A DNA stretch of 54,357 nt, taken from positions 29,542 through 83,898 of the forward strand of contig JAHBMJ010000863.1 of assembly GCA_018398765.1 (NCBI GenBank). The letters run 5' to 3'. The DNA is from Chromera velia. Taxonomy: Eukaryota; Sar; Chromeraceae. Made by a program: the position numbers and the translations under genes. A model generated the notes under the pieces. That model was not told the DNA's origin, made no database searches, and saw only the letters and a list, made by a program, of their open reading frames with translations. Below, piece by piece: positions 8,862 to 19,089 of this stretch. The stretch's first letter is position 1. Every line of letters begins with the position of its first letter.

Positions 8862-9943
8862 TGCCCCCTCCCTCTAGAGTGGCGTCCCACTACTTTATCA
8901 GCATGAGGCAATTTGATCTCAAAAAGGCATGGTCCATACAGAACGGTCTCGAATCCATGCAAATCACCTCAAGTCATTTTCTCCTTCTTCCAGCTTTTGC
9001 TGCTGATTAGGCTTATGACAACTGATTATAACTGATTGTAAAGCAGGCTCTCTTTTCTCACATGAAAAGCGGAATAAAGAATTGTTCACAGGATTTGAAC
9101 CTGGAATGCAGCAGCACATGAGATGAACTGTTTCTCTGATTGGCTAATCCGTAGCCAATACAGCCACCTCTGCCTACTTCAACTCTTGCTCTCTCTTTTT
9201 TCTGATCAATCTGAATGTCTACCTTATTCCAGCCATCATGCTGTACAAACAGAGTCTTCCCTTTCTGGCCGTCACTCACTGTCAGCTCTTCTTCTCTTTC
9301 TCTTTTTGCTCTGTCTCCTTACTGCATATCACCTGCTTCCGTCTCCTCCCTTCCTTTCTCACCCATACCGTGCCCCCTTCCTCTAACGCCGCGTCCCGCG
9401 GCCAAGCAAAGGCACGCAACGATTGAAACGATCACCGAGAAAAAAAAATTGCTGCTCAACACAGGTAGGAAAAGTACAGACATGTAGACAGAAGCAAACA
9501 AACGTGAAAAACCAAAGCAACCACGTGTTAAAACGAAATGAAAGGATGTGAACGGACAGAAAAAGAGAAGCGTTAGAATGCGACTGTGAATGTATTCCGT
9601 CTCCAACTCTAGCTCACACACTTCACGACACACCCTTTAACGAAATGTTGCCATCGTATACTGTGCCCATGGTTCAGAGAAATACTTTTGGATGTATTCG
9701 TCATGAGACAGTGGTTGGGTTTCTCTAGACTGGGCACCTCCTGCGTCTCCCTCCATGCTCGGCATCTCCACCCTGTTGCAGTGATGGATAGAGGCGAGTT
9801 AATACGTTTGCACATTCTTCCTCAGGAGAGGCGCTGCGCTCGAACCAAACCCCCTCTTCCCCTGCGTACGACCCGTCTCTATGCTACTGCGAAGGCGTAC
9901 TGACGTGATTCTGTGTTATTGCTCTCGAATTTTACGGGGGTCT
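8862..9943. other. no gene recognised; tRNA-like B box on minus strand
   Basis: Mostly pyrimidine-rich DNA. On the minus strand near 9080-9110 the sequence GGTTCAAATCCTGTG matches a tRNA T-arm/B-box consensus. No complementary acceptor stem or clear D and anticodon arms can be built around it, so a functional tRNA is not called. It could be a SINE or tRNA relic. Confidence 0.35.
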
Positions 9944-11087
9944 CTAAGTTAGGGCACGGAGTTGCTGCTGAATCTCCCCTACTGCTCTTTCTCCCCCCTC
10001 GCTCTTACTTGGTTTCCAAGAAGCGACGACTGCCTCTGCCTGAGGGCGTTGATTTCGGCTCTCTGAGTCTCTTGCCTCTTCCACTCCTTTTGCTCCTCTT
10101 TCCTTCTTTTTTGGTCCTCTTGCACTGCAACCCTATCCCGTCTCTCTACTTGCACCTCTGCACTCACTTCTTGAAGGGAGGCACCAAGATTTGTCTGGTG
10201 GCTATCCCCACGAGCCTGCCGGATGCTAGGCCGGATGGTATTGATCTCTGCACGGTGCTTCACCTCCTTTTACCTCTCTCTCTTCCTCTGTTATTTCTCT
10301 CTCCTTCTCTCGGCTTTCCCCTTTCCACCTGCTTCGGTTCTGCCGATCATCATCGGCATGGGTTCCATCACTGGGACGGGCTGGACCAGACTGAATGACG
10401 GGGTTTCTTCACCGCTAGGGTCATACATGTCAATGTCTTCCTGGTCAGTCGGTCGACCAGCATCAGAAGACGGCCCCTCCCTGTCTTTTCCCTTCTCTTC
10501 TGCTTCTTTAGACGTCACCTGGAGGAAAGCACTCTGACCTCTATCTTCTCTCTCAACAGACTCTTTCTGGGTGGACAGGTCCACTGGCGCACCAGGGATA
10601 GACCTCACGGGCCTCCAATCACTTCTCCTGTGGGGACTCCTCTCTCTCTTCACATCCATCTGCAACCTTTGCGACGCAGACAGGGGACTGTTATGGCTCC
10701 CTCCCCCCCCTGAAGGTGTCTTCTACTTCTTTGTGCTGCCGTCTAATAAGCCGTTTACTTGTTTGCGGGCCCAGGCTCCAGCGGTCAACTTCTGACTCCT
10801 TCGGGTCTTCGACTTCTTCAAAATTCCCTCTGTATCGGCAGGGGATCTTCTCGAAGGTGACTGCGGATTCCTCTTTTTTGAAGGAGCGGCTGTGGAAGAC
10901 CCACTTGCAGCCTCCACAAGATTCTTTGCGAGTGTTCTGCCTTCTACCAGGAAGGCTTGACCGTTCTTCTGCACGTGAAGGATGGGGATGTTCTTGAACC
11001 GGTCAAGAGCCTCGAGCAACAGAACAAAATTCCCGAACCGTTCTACTACCGACATGACTGCCAACCGACAAAGAAATTCAAAGAGCT
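9944..11087 (-). CDS. unknown coiled-coil protein, 5' end not resolved
   Basis: Four exons join in phase: 11087-10759, 10659-10329, 10247-10009 and 9967-9944 (stop TAG). Donors are GTAAAC, GTGGAA and GTAAGA; acceptors end TTTCAG, TTGCAG, GTGCAG and TTCAG. Together they give about 306 codons. The first exon opens with 2 bases of a split codon after CCTTTTTCAG, so an upstream exon is expected; a start at ATG 11055 is the alternative. The N-terminal part is hydrophobic/helical (ERFGNFVLLLEALDRFKNIP), the middle is basic and Ser-rich, then acidic (DQEDIDMYDPSGEE). The C-terminus is a charged coiled coil (EDQKRRKEEQKEWKRQETQR). No family is recognised. An interspersed repeat begins about 160 bp upstream and could have cut the promoter. 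Confidence 0.5.
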
Positions 11088-11245
11088 CTGAAAAAGGTGG
11101 CTTCTACTGAATTGGACTTCCTACAGTGATCACGTGCAAAGCTCAATCGATGAGCAATGCGACTGCAGCGCGAAAGGCTGTTCGAACGATCAAAACGAAG
11201 AGAGCGCACGAACCCACTGAGGCTGGATCGTGTGCTCCGCTGCCA

Positions 11246-11495
11246 CGTAGGGATGTAGGCCCTCAGCTAGTCGTAGCTGGGATCAGCTCCTACATACGGA
11301 TAAAGGTTCTGTCATGCATGGGTAGTTCTGCTATCTCTGTTCTGTAAGACAAACAACGGATGTCTTCATAGAGACTGCATGCTGCACAATTAATTCCCGG
11401 CCATGCAGCATACATGCATGCGCCCTACGTACGTTACGCACGCGTACTTCATTTCATCCTGACACAACTGCTTATCAGACCTTCACAACGCTACA
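11246..11495 (+). repeat. interspersed repeat, empty-site copy
   Basis: A 250-bp repeat equal to 5588-5743 plus 8781-8861 joined through a single CCGGC (11397-11401). It therefore represents the uninterrupted form of the repeat into which the LTR element inserted. Its ends (CGTAGGGATGTAGG and, inverted, TGTAGCGTTGTGAA) are weakly similar, so it may itself be a small MITE-like element. Confidence 0.8.
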
Positions 11496-12306
11496 GAAAT
11501 TGTATAAAGGCTCGCTTTGAATATGCTTGGCCTCTAGCTTGGCCCTCGACTAAATTAGTAGGCTTCAATGGCCCTAGGCTTGGCCCTGAGTAGTCACTAT
11601 AGTAGTACTAGCCTGACTAATATATTTAATTTATGTACGTATGTGACGGTATGTCAAGCCTAAGCATTTTTGGAGGTGTGTTAAGCTATGTTAAGTGCAC
11701 TTTTAAAAGTTACTACTAAGAAATGTGTTAAGCATTTAATTCTATTAGCATGTTTAGTCTGAGGTGTGTATAGTACGCTAGGTAGCGCGTTTTTATATAC
11801 TTTCCATCTCTAGTATTTTTCTTTAGTCTTTTTTACATTTTTCTATATTTGTCAAAGTTAATTTTATATCATAAATACCGTGACAGAAAAACAAATCTAG
11901 AAACAAATACTAAACAAACTTAAAGAAATGCTAGATAGACTTCCAAAACTAGTTCCAAAACTGGCAGCCTGAGTAATAGACAAACAGTCACAGGCTTACA
12001 TATATATAATGTTAGACAGCCGCTGAGCCGTACTGTGGCCCGCACATAAACTCACACATGAAGTAAGAACTTAATTAGCGCCATGCTAGGCGTCGTGCTG
12101 TCTAAATTAAAGCCACCTGGGCGCCTGCCAGTGGGCGCAGCCTGTGCGTGCCCAGATGGTTAAACTTTAAGTTGTAACACATATTTTGAAAAACAGGCAG
12201 TCATTGCCATTCAACTGCAGTGCATACATTTGATCTATTTACAAATCCATCAATTGTTTAATTTCTCTGCTTGACGAAACTTGAATTGATATTCTCAACC
12301 GTTTTT
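11496..12306. other. AT-rich intergenic island
   Basis: AT-rich sequence with repeated GCTTGGCC(C/T)T motifs near 11530-11590. No exon chain is seen. The downstream part includes the 3' flank of TMEM231. Confidence 0.5.
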
Positions 12307-15300
12307 TTAGCGGGGAGGATCTTTGCCACGCCCCAGCGCTGGCCGAATGACTCTTGCGGGCAGAAGGTGCTGCTGAAAGACCAGATCTTTCAACCATTGC
12401 GCAATAAACCTGCAAAAAAGATTCAGATGACAAAGAATCCGCCCGTTTTGTTGCTTTACAATTTATGAAAACACGTGGAGCGACCGCAAAGCAGACGGAC
12501 CGATAGACAGGCGCTGAGGTGACTCTGCTGCGATGGACCGCTTTCTTGCCAGAAGGACACAGGGACAACCAGTCAGATGTGAAGAAAGACAAAGTGAGAG
12601 GGTCGGACAAAGTGAGAGTGGGAGGCACGCAGGCAAACAGGCAGGCAGGGACGAATGGATTTGGGGGACGGCCAGAGAGAGGGAGGGAGGGAGGGGTAGA
12701 TCGAGATCAGATAGAGCAAGCGAAAACCTGAAAGAATGTGAAGGAGAACGTGATGGAAGGCAGGAAGGAAACAAGGAGGGACGGAAACAACTGCAGATGG
12801 ATGGGCAAAGTGGAAAGGAAACTCAGTGCAATTCAGGCGGACTGACAAGAAAGGCACCAGAAGCGCCAAGTACTGTATCCACCCAGCCCTGAGCATATCT
12901 CCGACCACAGGGACGTACTGTACTTGCTGTCTGCCGATGTTCACTGTGGCTTCGAAGACAAACGAGCTGGAGGCAGAGTGGGTCCAGACAGGTGCAGTCA
13001 GAGGTTTGGCAACTAAGGATTCTGCACGCAGCGGCGGCAAGAGCAGAAAACACAAAAGTCAAGGAACACACTGCTGCCGGCGTATGACAGCAGCGAAAAA
13101 GGAAACGGCATCCCTGGATGGGAGGCTGCTTTATTTCCTTCTTCTTCTTCTTCTTCCCCTCACTTCTCTCTGATGGTCTGAGGAACTTATTTCGCCTATG
13201 CTACTTTCCATCTGACTCATTGTTTATCTAGTTTCTCAACTTTCCTGTGTATCTGTCTCCTGGCCCACGATTCTCAAAGACAGCCTTCTTCGTGGAAGTA
13301 GGACGCCTTTCCCTGGCACCCTCGCTGACTAACTGACTGACAAGACAGACCAACATACCGACAAAAAGACAGACAGACCAACATACCGACAAAAAGACAG
13401 ACAGACCGTTTCTCTGCGAGTCCACCTGCAGGAGTTCGTGGAGGCTCACAGCGCCCCTGTCAACAGCAGCAGCGAGGGAGCTCGTGTTGTACACGTCACG
13501 GACCACCCGCCTGCATGCGTTCATGCAGTGAAGGGAGGCACACGAGAGGAGCGAAAAACCAAACAAGGGAGACAAAGGGGGGTGTCAAAAAAGGAGTGAA
13601 AAAATGCTGTTAAGACGGAGTTGAGAGCATCAACAAAAGAGGAGTTGAGAAGCAGTTTCGGCACGGAATAGACGTGTCGGAAGAAAGTCCAGACCGATGA
13701 TGGAAAAAGACCACGCAGAAAGAAACAATCGCAGAAATGAATGCCCGTCTTTGTTCTCTCACTCATACTTTTTTCCTTCCAATCCCACCATGCGAAGACA
13801 ACGAAAGTACAATGAGAAGACTACACAAACACGGAATCATCCTTATTCGACTCACGTCACGAGTAGAGGGTTGGACTGAGCGAGATGGAGTTCCGTCGCA
13901 ATGGAGGCCTTCGAAGCAGCCACTGGAGACTCTACGGAGATCGAAAGCGCACTCATCATCTCCAGCCTTACTCTGTTCTGCAAGCAAGCAGGCAGGCAGG
14001 CAGGCAGAAAAAGAAAGCGGATGGATCCTTCAGACAGTGAAAGAAAGCAAGACGAAGGTCCACAAACAAGAGCATCCATCCAGCTGTCCAAGTCCATCGG
14101 ACAAAAGTCAGAGAGAAGAGAGAAAAACATGTTTCTTTTTACTCACTTGAATCAGTTCGCTGAACACTCTCTAACTTGTTGTTTCTCGCTTTTTCCTCTG
14201 ATTCCAAATCAGCTTCGCCGTTGAAGTCTTACTTCAGCCTACCGTCTCCTGAAGTAGAGCTCGGATCTTGAACAAGACTTGCATGAACATGGACTGCCAG
14301 GAGCTAGGCTCCGACGGCTATAGTCATTCATTCATTCATGTGAAACGAAAACACTTCCATTCCTTCCAGGGCAGCTCGAGGAAGCGAGAACCGCTGCCTG
14401 GAAGCTCCAGTTCCGAATCAGCACCAGGGAAAGACAAGCAAGGATAGACACAGGGGCACGGGAAAGAACTCAAACGAGACAGGCAGACGGAGCTGGTCAA
14501 GGGCGTCATTTCAGAACGAAGCTGTGACAGATGAGGGTGGCAAAGTCATTGGAAGAGTAAAAAAGGACGAAAGGTCTGACCGACCTCCAGCCTGTAGCTG
14601 AGAGGGATGAGAATGAAGGCCCTTTGGACTACTGGGGTCTGATCGAGTGCCTGGAGAGCTTGTGCTTCTTCGGAGGCAGGGACGACAGGGGAGGTAGAGA
14701 GGAAAACTTCCACGTTCACACGGAGACGATCGGCCTTGCCGTCCACGTTGTCATCTTCCGTCCAAACCTGCAAGGCAAGCAATTCCACGGAGGTGCAAAG
14801 TCAAACAGAAGAAGCAGGCACCAACTCAGAGGAGTGAGGGCGATTGGGAAGGTAGGAAGGGGGGGAGGGAGATGTGACTGGACTGTGCAAAGGAGGTGCA
14901 CGAGGCTGGCTCTGTGGAGGTAAGGACTGTTCTCGAGAGAAAGGTGTAAGGAAGAGCATCGAACTGAGTACCGAGGTTGTCCCAGAACTTCAACGACGAT
15001 CTGTTTTTGTCTCACTCTGCCCATTACGACCATCGAGGCAGGGGGTAGGGGAAAGGGCTCCCTAGCACACCCACTTACTCACTTGCACGCTGGTCGCTCC
15101 CAAGTACTGGCTCAGTTGGTTGTTCAAGCTGTCGTACGTGCTCCAAGCCTTCCTTCCTGTTGTGGAGCTGCTGTCTGTGATCACAATCATCTCCCCTGTT
15201 GTGCGGACCCACGGCTGCTCATAGTAGTAAGAGTACTCGGGCCAGAATGCTGCGCGTAGACCGGCAAAGAAATCAGGAATCAAGCGCACAAATAGACGTG

Positions 15301-15715
15301 GTCCCACTTACTCAATCACTCACTCACCCACTCACTCAACCAGCCAATCAACCAACCAACCAGAGGCTGGGGACTCCTGGCAGTCCCTCTTCTCTTTCCA
15401 ACGAAAGAAGGCACGAGCAAAACGCTGCTATAGACAGTCATTGCAGCACTCTTGCTTTTGCAGTCTGCAGCCTGCTTGCTTGCCTCTCTGTCTGTCCATC
15501 GGTCTATCTGTCTGTACTTCCTGATTGCGTGTCCAGATGCCCGACCGATCCATTGATTGATTGACAGACTGACTTCGAGTGTTGACTGCCAAGTAGAGAG
15601 GCCCGATGATGGCCGCCAGGGTGACAATCAGACTGAACAGGTATGCGCAGGACAGACGCTGGGCCACGTATGTGACGGGAACCTTCACATTATGTACAAC
15701 GACAGCCTTCATCAT
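12307..15715 (-). CDS. TMEM231: TMEM231-like ciliary transition-zone membrane protein
   Basis: Seven exons: 15715-15574, 15249-15083, 14767-14585, 13977-13856, 13510-13407, 13021-12847, 12409-12307. All junctions are in phase and give 331 residues (the human protein is about 316). TMEM231 is a two-pass membrane protein of the MKS/B9 complex at the ciliary transition zone. Visible family marks are TM1 at ~24-44 (FSLIVTLAAIIGPLYLAV); YYYEQPWVR followed by AWSTYD; EDDNVDGKADRL, matching the family's E-D-x-N-x-DGK-x-D segment; ILIPLSYRL; a YNTSS segment; PVW before FVFEA; and TM2 at ~283-303 beginning GWIQYLALL, followed by a short basic tail. Donors are GTCAGT, GTGAGT, GTCGGT, GTGAGT, GTCTGT and GTCAGT. 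ATG 15715 is followed by ATG 15712; either could start. It implies a flagellated stage in the life cycle. Confidence 0.87.
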
Positions 15716-16418
15716 CTTGACTATCAGGGCAAAGAGACCCAGGGGAAAGAGAGGAAGGCTCCGGAAAAGACTGCCTGCACTCTCCTGAATTCAGTAGGCC
15801 ACGTGATATATATCTGTCTATCGATCAGCTAGTCGAAGACTTCAAGTCGTCTCGAAGGGTTTGAGGGATGTTCCCGCTGTAGAGGTCTCACGTTGCGCAG
15901 AGTTCTCAAGTGGGTAGTTTAATAGGATGAAGAAGGGACCCAACCTGTCCGTCTACACGCAGTTAGAGGACTGCAATGGGCAGTCTCACAGTGAGTAATT
16001 CCAGCTCAGTGTTGCAATGAAATCATCAATGCTCTCAGTGTTGTTTTGTTGCCCACTGCATGTTGCGCGCCACATTTTTTTGCGGCTCAAACAAATGCAG
16101 TGTGCGGGCGGGCCCGTGTCAGATGGCCCGTGGTGTATACTAGCTCGCCGGGCCGTGTTGGAGACGGCCTGCAGGCATGGTTTGAAATGGTTTTGAAGCT
16201 CATGCACTCGGCGTGAAGCTCCACACAGATAGAGCTTCAATGTGCTGACAATGCAGTTGAAAAGGAGTCTGAGGAGATGGGATTGGAAGCTCGCTGTCAG
16301 CTCTTTATACTGCGAGCTGCTCTCCTTGTTTGCCACTGTATCAATTCCGACCTTGGGAGAAAGTCTGATTTGCGTGAGGCATCCTCAGAGACGGCAATCG
16401 AATTTGGCCAAAAGCGAT
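15716..16418. promoter_or_regulatory. divergent intergenic region, TMEM231 / cyclophilin
   Basis: About 0.7 kb separates the start codons of two head-to-head genes, so it should hold both promoters and 5' leaders. The frame upstream of the cyclophilin ATG stays open to 16242, leaving a longer N-terminus possible. I cannot identify core promoter elements. Confidence 0.45.
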
Positions 16419-17045
16419 ATGTCGACAAAGGTGTTTCTTGATATCGACATCAATGGGCACAGGGCTGCTCACCAACGTGCTCGGGACTTCGTAGAGGCGA
16501 CTGACCAGAGATATGGGTGGACTTCCAAGGATCTATCGAAACTCGGAGGTTCAGAGGTAAGCGGAAGGCGGAGACGGGAGACGGAAACTCCATGGCCGTG
16601 CATACACTTTCTTGGACACGGTCGCATGCCTTATCTGGGTGGCTTCTGTCTCAACTCCCCCACCGTTTCCAGACGTGCAACTGCGTGCGTTGACGGTCTC
16701 ATTCCGATGGAATCGTTTGTCTCGCTGTGAGAATTGGTACTTGCCGATATTCCCCTCAGTCTTGTAACCTGTAGATTGTCGCCATCCAGCCCTTCTCCCT
16801 CTGTCCCCTTTTTGCGCTGCTTTTTCTCACGTCGCTCTCTCTGTGTCTCCCTCGTTCCCCGTCCCCCCCNCCCCCCTCTCTCTCTCTCTTCTTCTCTTTC
16901 CCTCATTCATTATTCTCTTCCTTTTCTTCCTTACTTTCTTCCCTAATGACTCCCTTCCTTGCTTTTCTTCCTTCTTTTACGCCTCCATTCCTTCCTCACT
17001 TCCTTACCTCCTCGTGTTTTTCCCCCCTTTCTTCCTTCCTTCCCT

Positions 17046-17105
<60 letters not shown>

Positions 17106-17177
17106 TCCTTTCTTTCTTTCTTTCTTCCTTCCTTCCTTCCTTCCTTCCTTTCTGTCTTTCTTCCTTCCTTCCTTCCT

Positions 17178-17240
<63 letters not shown>

Positions 17241-17545
17241 CTTCCTTCCTTTCTTCCTTTTCTTGGTTTCTTCTCTGCTTTCCCCCCCCCCCTCCGTTTC
17301 TTCCCTCTTTCCTTCCTTGCCTCCTTCCTTCCTTGCTTCCTTCCTTTCTTCTCTCTATTGTTGTTTTCTGGGGGGCACTGCAGCAGAAAGAACAAATAGA
17401 GTTTAATGGGCAGACAGCAAGCGAGTTTTTGAGGCAAAGAAGAAATGTGAGCAGAATGATGGTCACTAGAGACCTTCGGGCAATGAAAGACGAAAGAAAG
17501 AAAAAAGGCAAGAAAGCAACCAAGAAAGAAAAAAAGAAAGAAAGC

Positions 17546-17588
<43 letters not shown>

Positions 17589-17741
17589 TTGGAAAGGAAG
17601 AAAGAAAGCCAGAAAGCAAGAAAGAGAGAAAGAAAGCAAGAAAGAAAGAAAGCAAGAAAGCAACGAAGGAAGAAAGAAAGAAAGTTGGAAAGGAAGAAAG
17701 GAAGAAAGAAAGAAAGCAAGAAAGCAAGAAAGAGAGAACGA

Positions 17742-17772
<31 letters not shown>

Positions 17773-17898
17773 CAAGAAAGCAAGAAAGCAAGAAAGCAAG
17801 AGAGCAAGAGAGCAGGAAAGCAAGAAAGAAAGAAAGACAGACAGACAGAAAGAAAGAAAGAAAGAAAGAAAGAAAGTTGGAAAGGAAGCAAGAAAGAG

Positions 17899-17938
<40 letters not shown>

Positions 17939-18111
17939 GGGAAGAAGGAAAGAAAGAAAAAAGAAAAGAAAAGAAAGAAGGGGAGGAAGGGAGGAAGCAA
18001 GCAAGGGAGAAAGAAAAAAACAAAGAAGAAAGAAAGAAAGACAGACAGAAAGAAAGAAATGAATAGAAAAGAAAGCAAGAAAGAAAGAAAGCAAGATTGA
18101 AAGAAAGACAG

Positions 18112-18152
<41 letters not shown>

Positions 18153-18205
18153 AAGAAAGAAAGAAAGAAAGAAAAAAAGAAAAAAAAGGAAGGAAGAAAG
18201 AAAAA

Positions 18206-18241
<36 letters not shown>

Positions 18242-19089
18242 AAAAAAGAAAAAAGAAAAGAAAGAAAGGAAGGAAGGGAGGAAGCAAGCAAGGGAGAAAC
18301 AAAGAAACAAAGAAAAAAAGAAAGAAAGAAAAATCAAAAGAAAGAAAGGAAGGAAGGGAGGAAGCAAGCAAGGGAGAAAGAAAGAAAGAAAGAAAGAAGC
18401 AAAGCAACAAAACAAGAAAGCAAAAAAGAAAGAGACGTTTATTGCCTGCAGGCTGCCCATGGAAGGTATTTTGCTTTTCCCTGTAAGTCCTTTCGTTTGA
18501 TTTCCCCTCTTTCCCCCCCGTGCAGAAGAAACGCATCCCTGAAATGTACGAGGCTGACCACGAATGGTCCCAGAAGGGCCGTATCGAGGTGGAGCCTGCA
18601 AAGGCAGAGAGACTAGTGGTAGAGCTCTACGACAAAGATGCGCCGTTGTGTGTGGAAAACTTTGTGGCGCTCTGTACAGGGGAGAAAGGAAAGGCAAAGG
18701 GGAGCAGCAAACCGTTGTGCTACAAGGGAATCAAATTTCACCGAGTGATCAAGGGGTTCATGGCTCAGGGGGGAGACTTCGTGTTTGAGAACGGGACTGG
18801 GGGGGAAAGCATCTGGGGAGGAAAATTCAAGGATGAGAAGGGGGCACTAAAGCGGAGGCACGACAAGCGGGGGATTCTTTCGATGAGTAACACGGGCAAG
18901 AACTCAAACGGAAGCCAGTTCTTCATCACTTTTTGTCCACGAAAAGACCTTGATGGAAAGCACTGTGTCTTTGGTGAGGTTGTCTCGGGGATGGAAGTTC
19001 TTGACATGATGGAGGCAGCAGGAACTGTTGGAGAGGGAACACCGGAGGTGGACATCGTTATTGCCGAGTGTGGTAAAGTTGAAACCTGA
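16419..19089 (+). CDS. cyclophilin-type peptidyl-prolyl cis-trans isomerase
   Basis: Two exons (16419-16556 and 18526-19089) join in phase across a 1969-bp intron (GTAAGC...GTGCAG), giving 233 residues. The domain is a cyclophilin fold that isomerises Xaa-Pro bonds. Catalytic Arg is R119 (FHR), with F124, M125 and Q127 in GFMAQGGDF, the NGSQFFI motif at 174-180, and H192 in LDGKH. The position of human CypA Trp121 is Asp187, which should weaken cyclosporin binding. The N-terminal 60 residues are an extension. It begins STKVFLDIDINGHRAA, mimicking a cyclophilin first strand, then YEADHEWSQKG leads into the real domain (RIEVEP...). No signal peptide or ER-retention signal is seen, so a cytosolic or nuclear place is likely. 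An in-frame longer N-terminus cannot be excluded. Confidence 0.93.
17041..17265 (+). repeat. (CTTT)n polypyrimidine tract in cyclophilin intron
   Basis: Nearly pure CTTT/CCTT repeats. It is the first arm of an inverted pair with the GAAA tract downstream in the same intron. Confidence 0.95.
17480..18430 (+). repeat. (GAAA)n polypurine tract in cyclophilin intron
   Basis: About 950 bases of GAAA/GCAAGAAA/GGAA repeats with interspersed GACA blocks (near 17838 and 18108-18150) and recurring GAAAGTTGGAAAGGAAGAAA modules. Long lysine/glutamate or Phe/Leu/Ser frames across it are repeat artefacts. Confidence 0.95.

Noticed and set aside
9058-9180. tRNA gene on the minus strand
   Set aside because: Only the T-arm/B-box matches; no acceptor pairing, D arm or credible anticodon arm can be drawn.
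13982-14584. An alternative TMEM231 exon at 14293-14233 (reads HVHASLVQDPSSTSGDG)
   Set aside because: It can be joined in phase only with a different donor. The exon at 13977-13856 fits the phase of the strong GTCGGT donor and aligns better with the family, so I treat this stretch as intron.
18452-18482. Small extra exon between CTGCAG and GTAAGT upstream of cyclophilin exon 2
   Set aside because: 31 nt would break the frame, and the direct join of the two called exons gives a continuous family-like protein.
16943-18697. Very long open frames (up to 584 codons) of Phe/Leu/Ser or Lys/Glu on both strands
   Set aside because: They are produced by the stop-free (CTTT)n/(GAAA)n microsatellites inside the cyclophilin intron.
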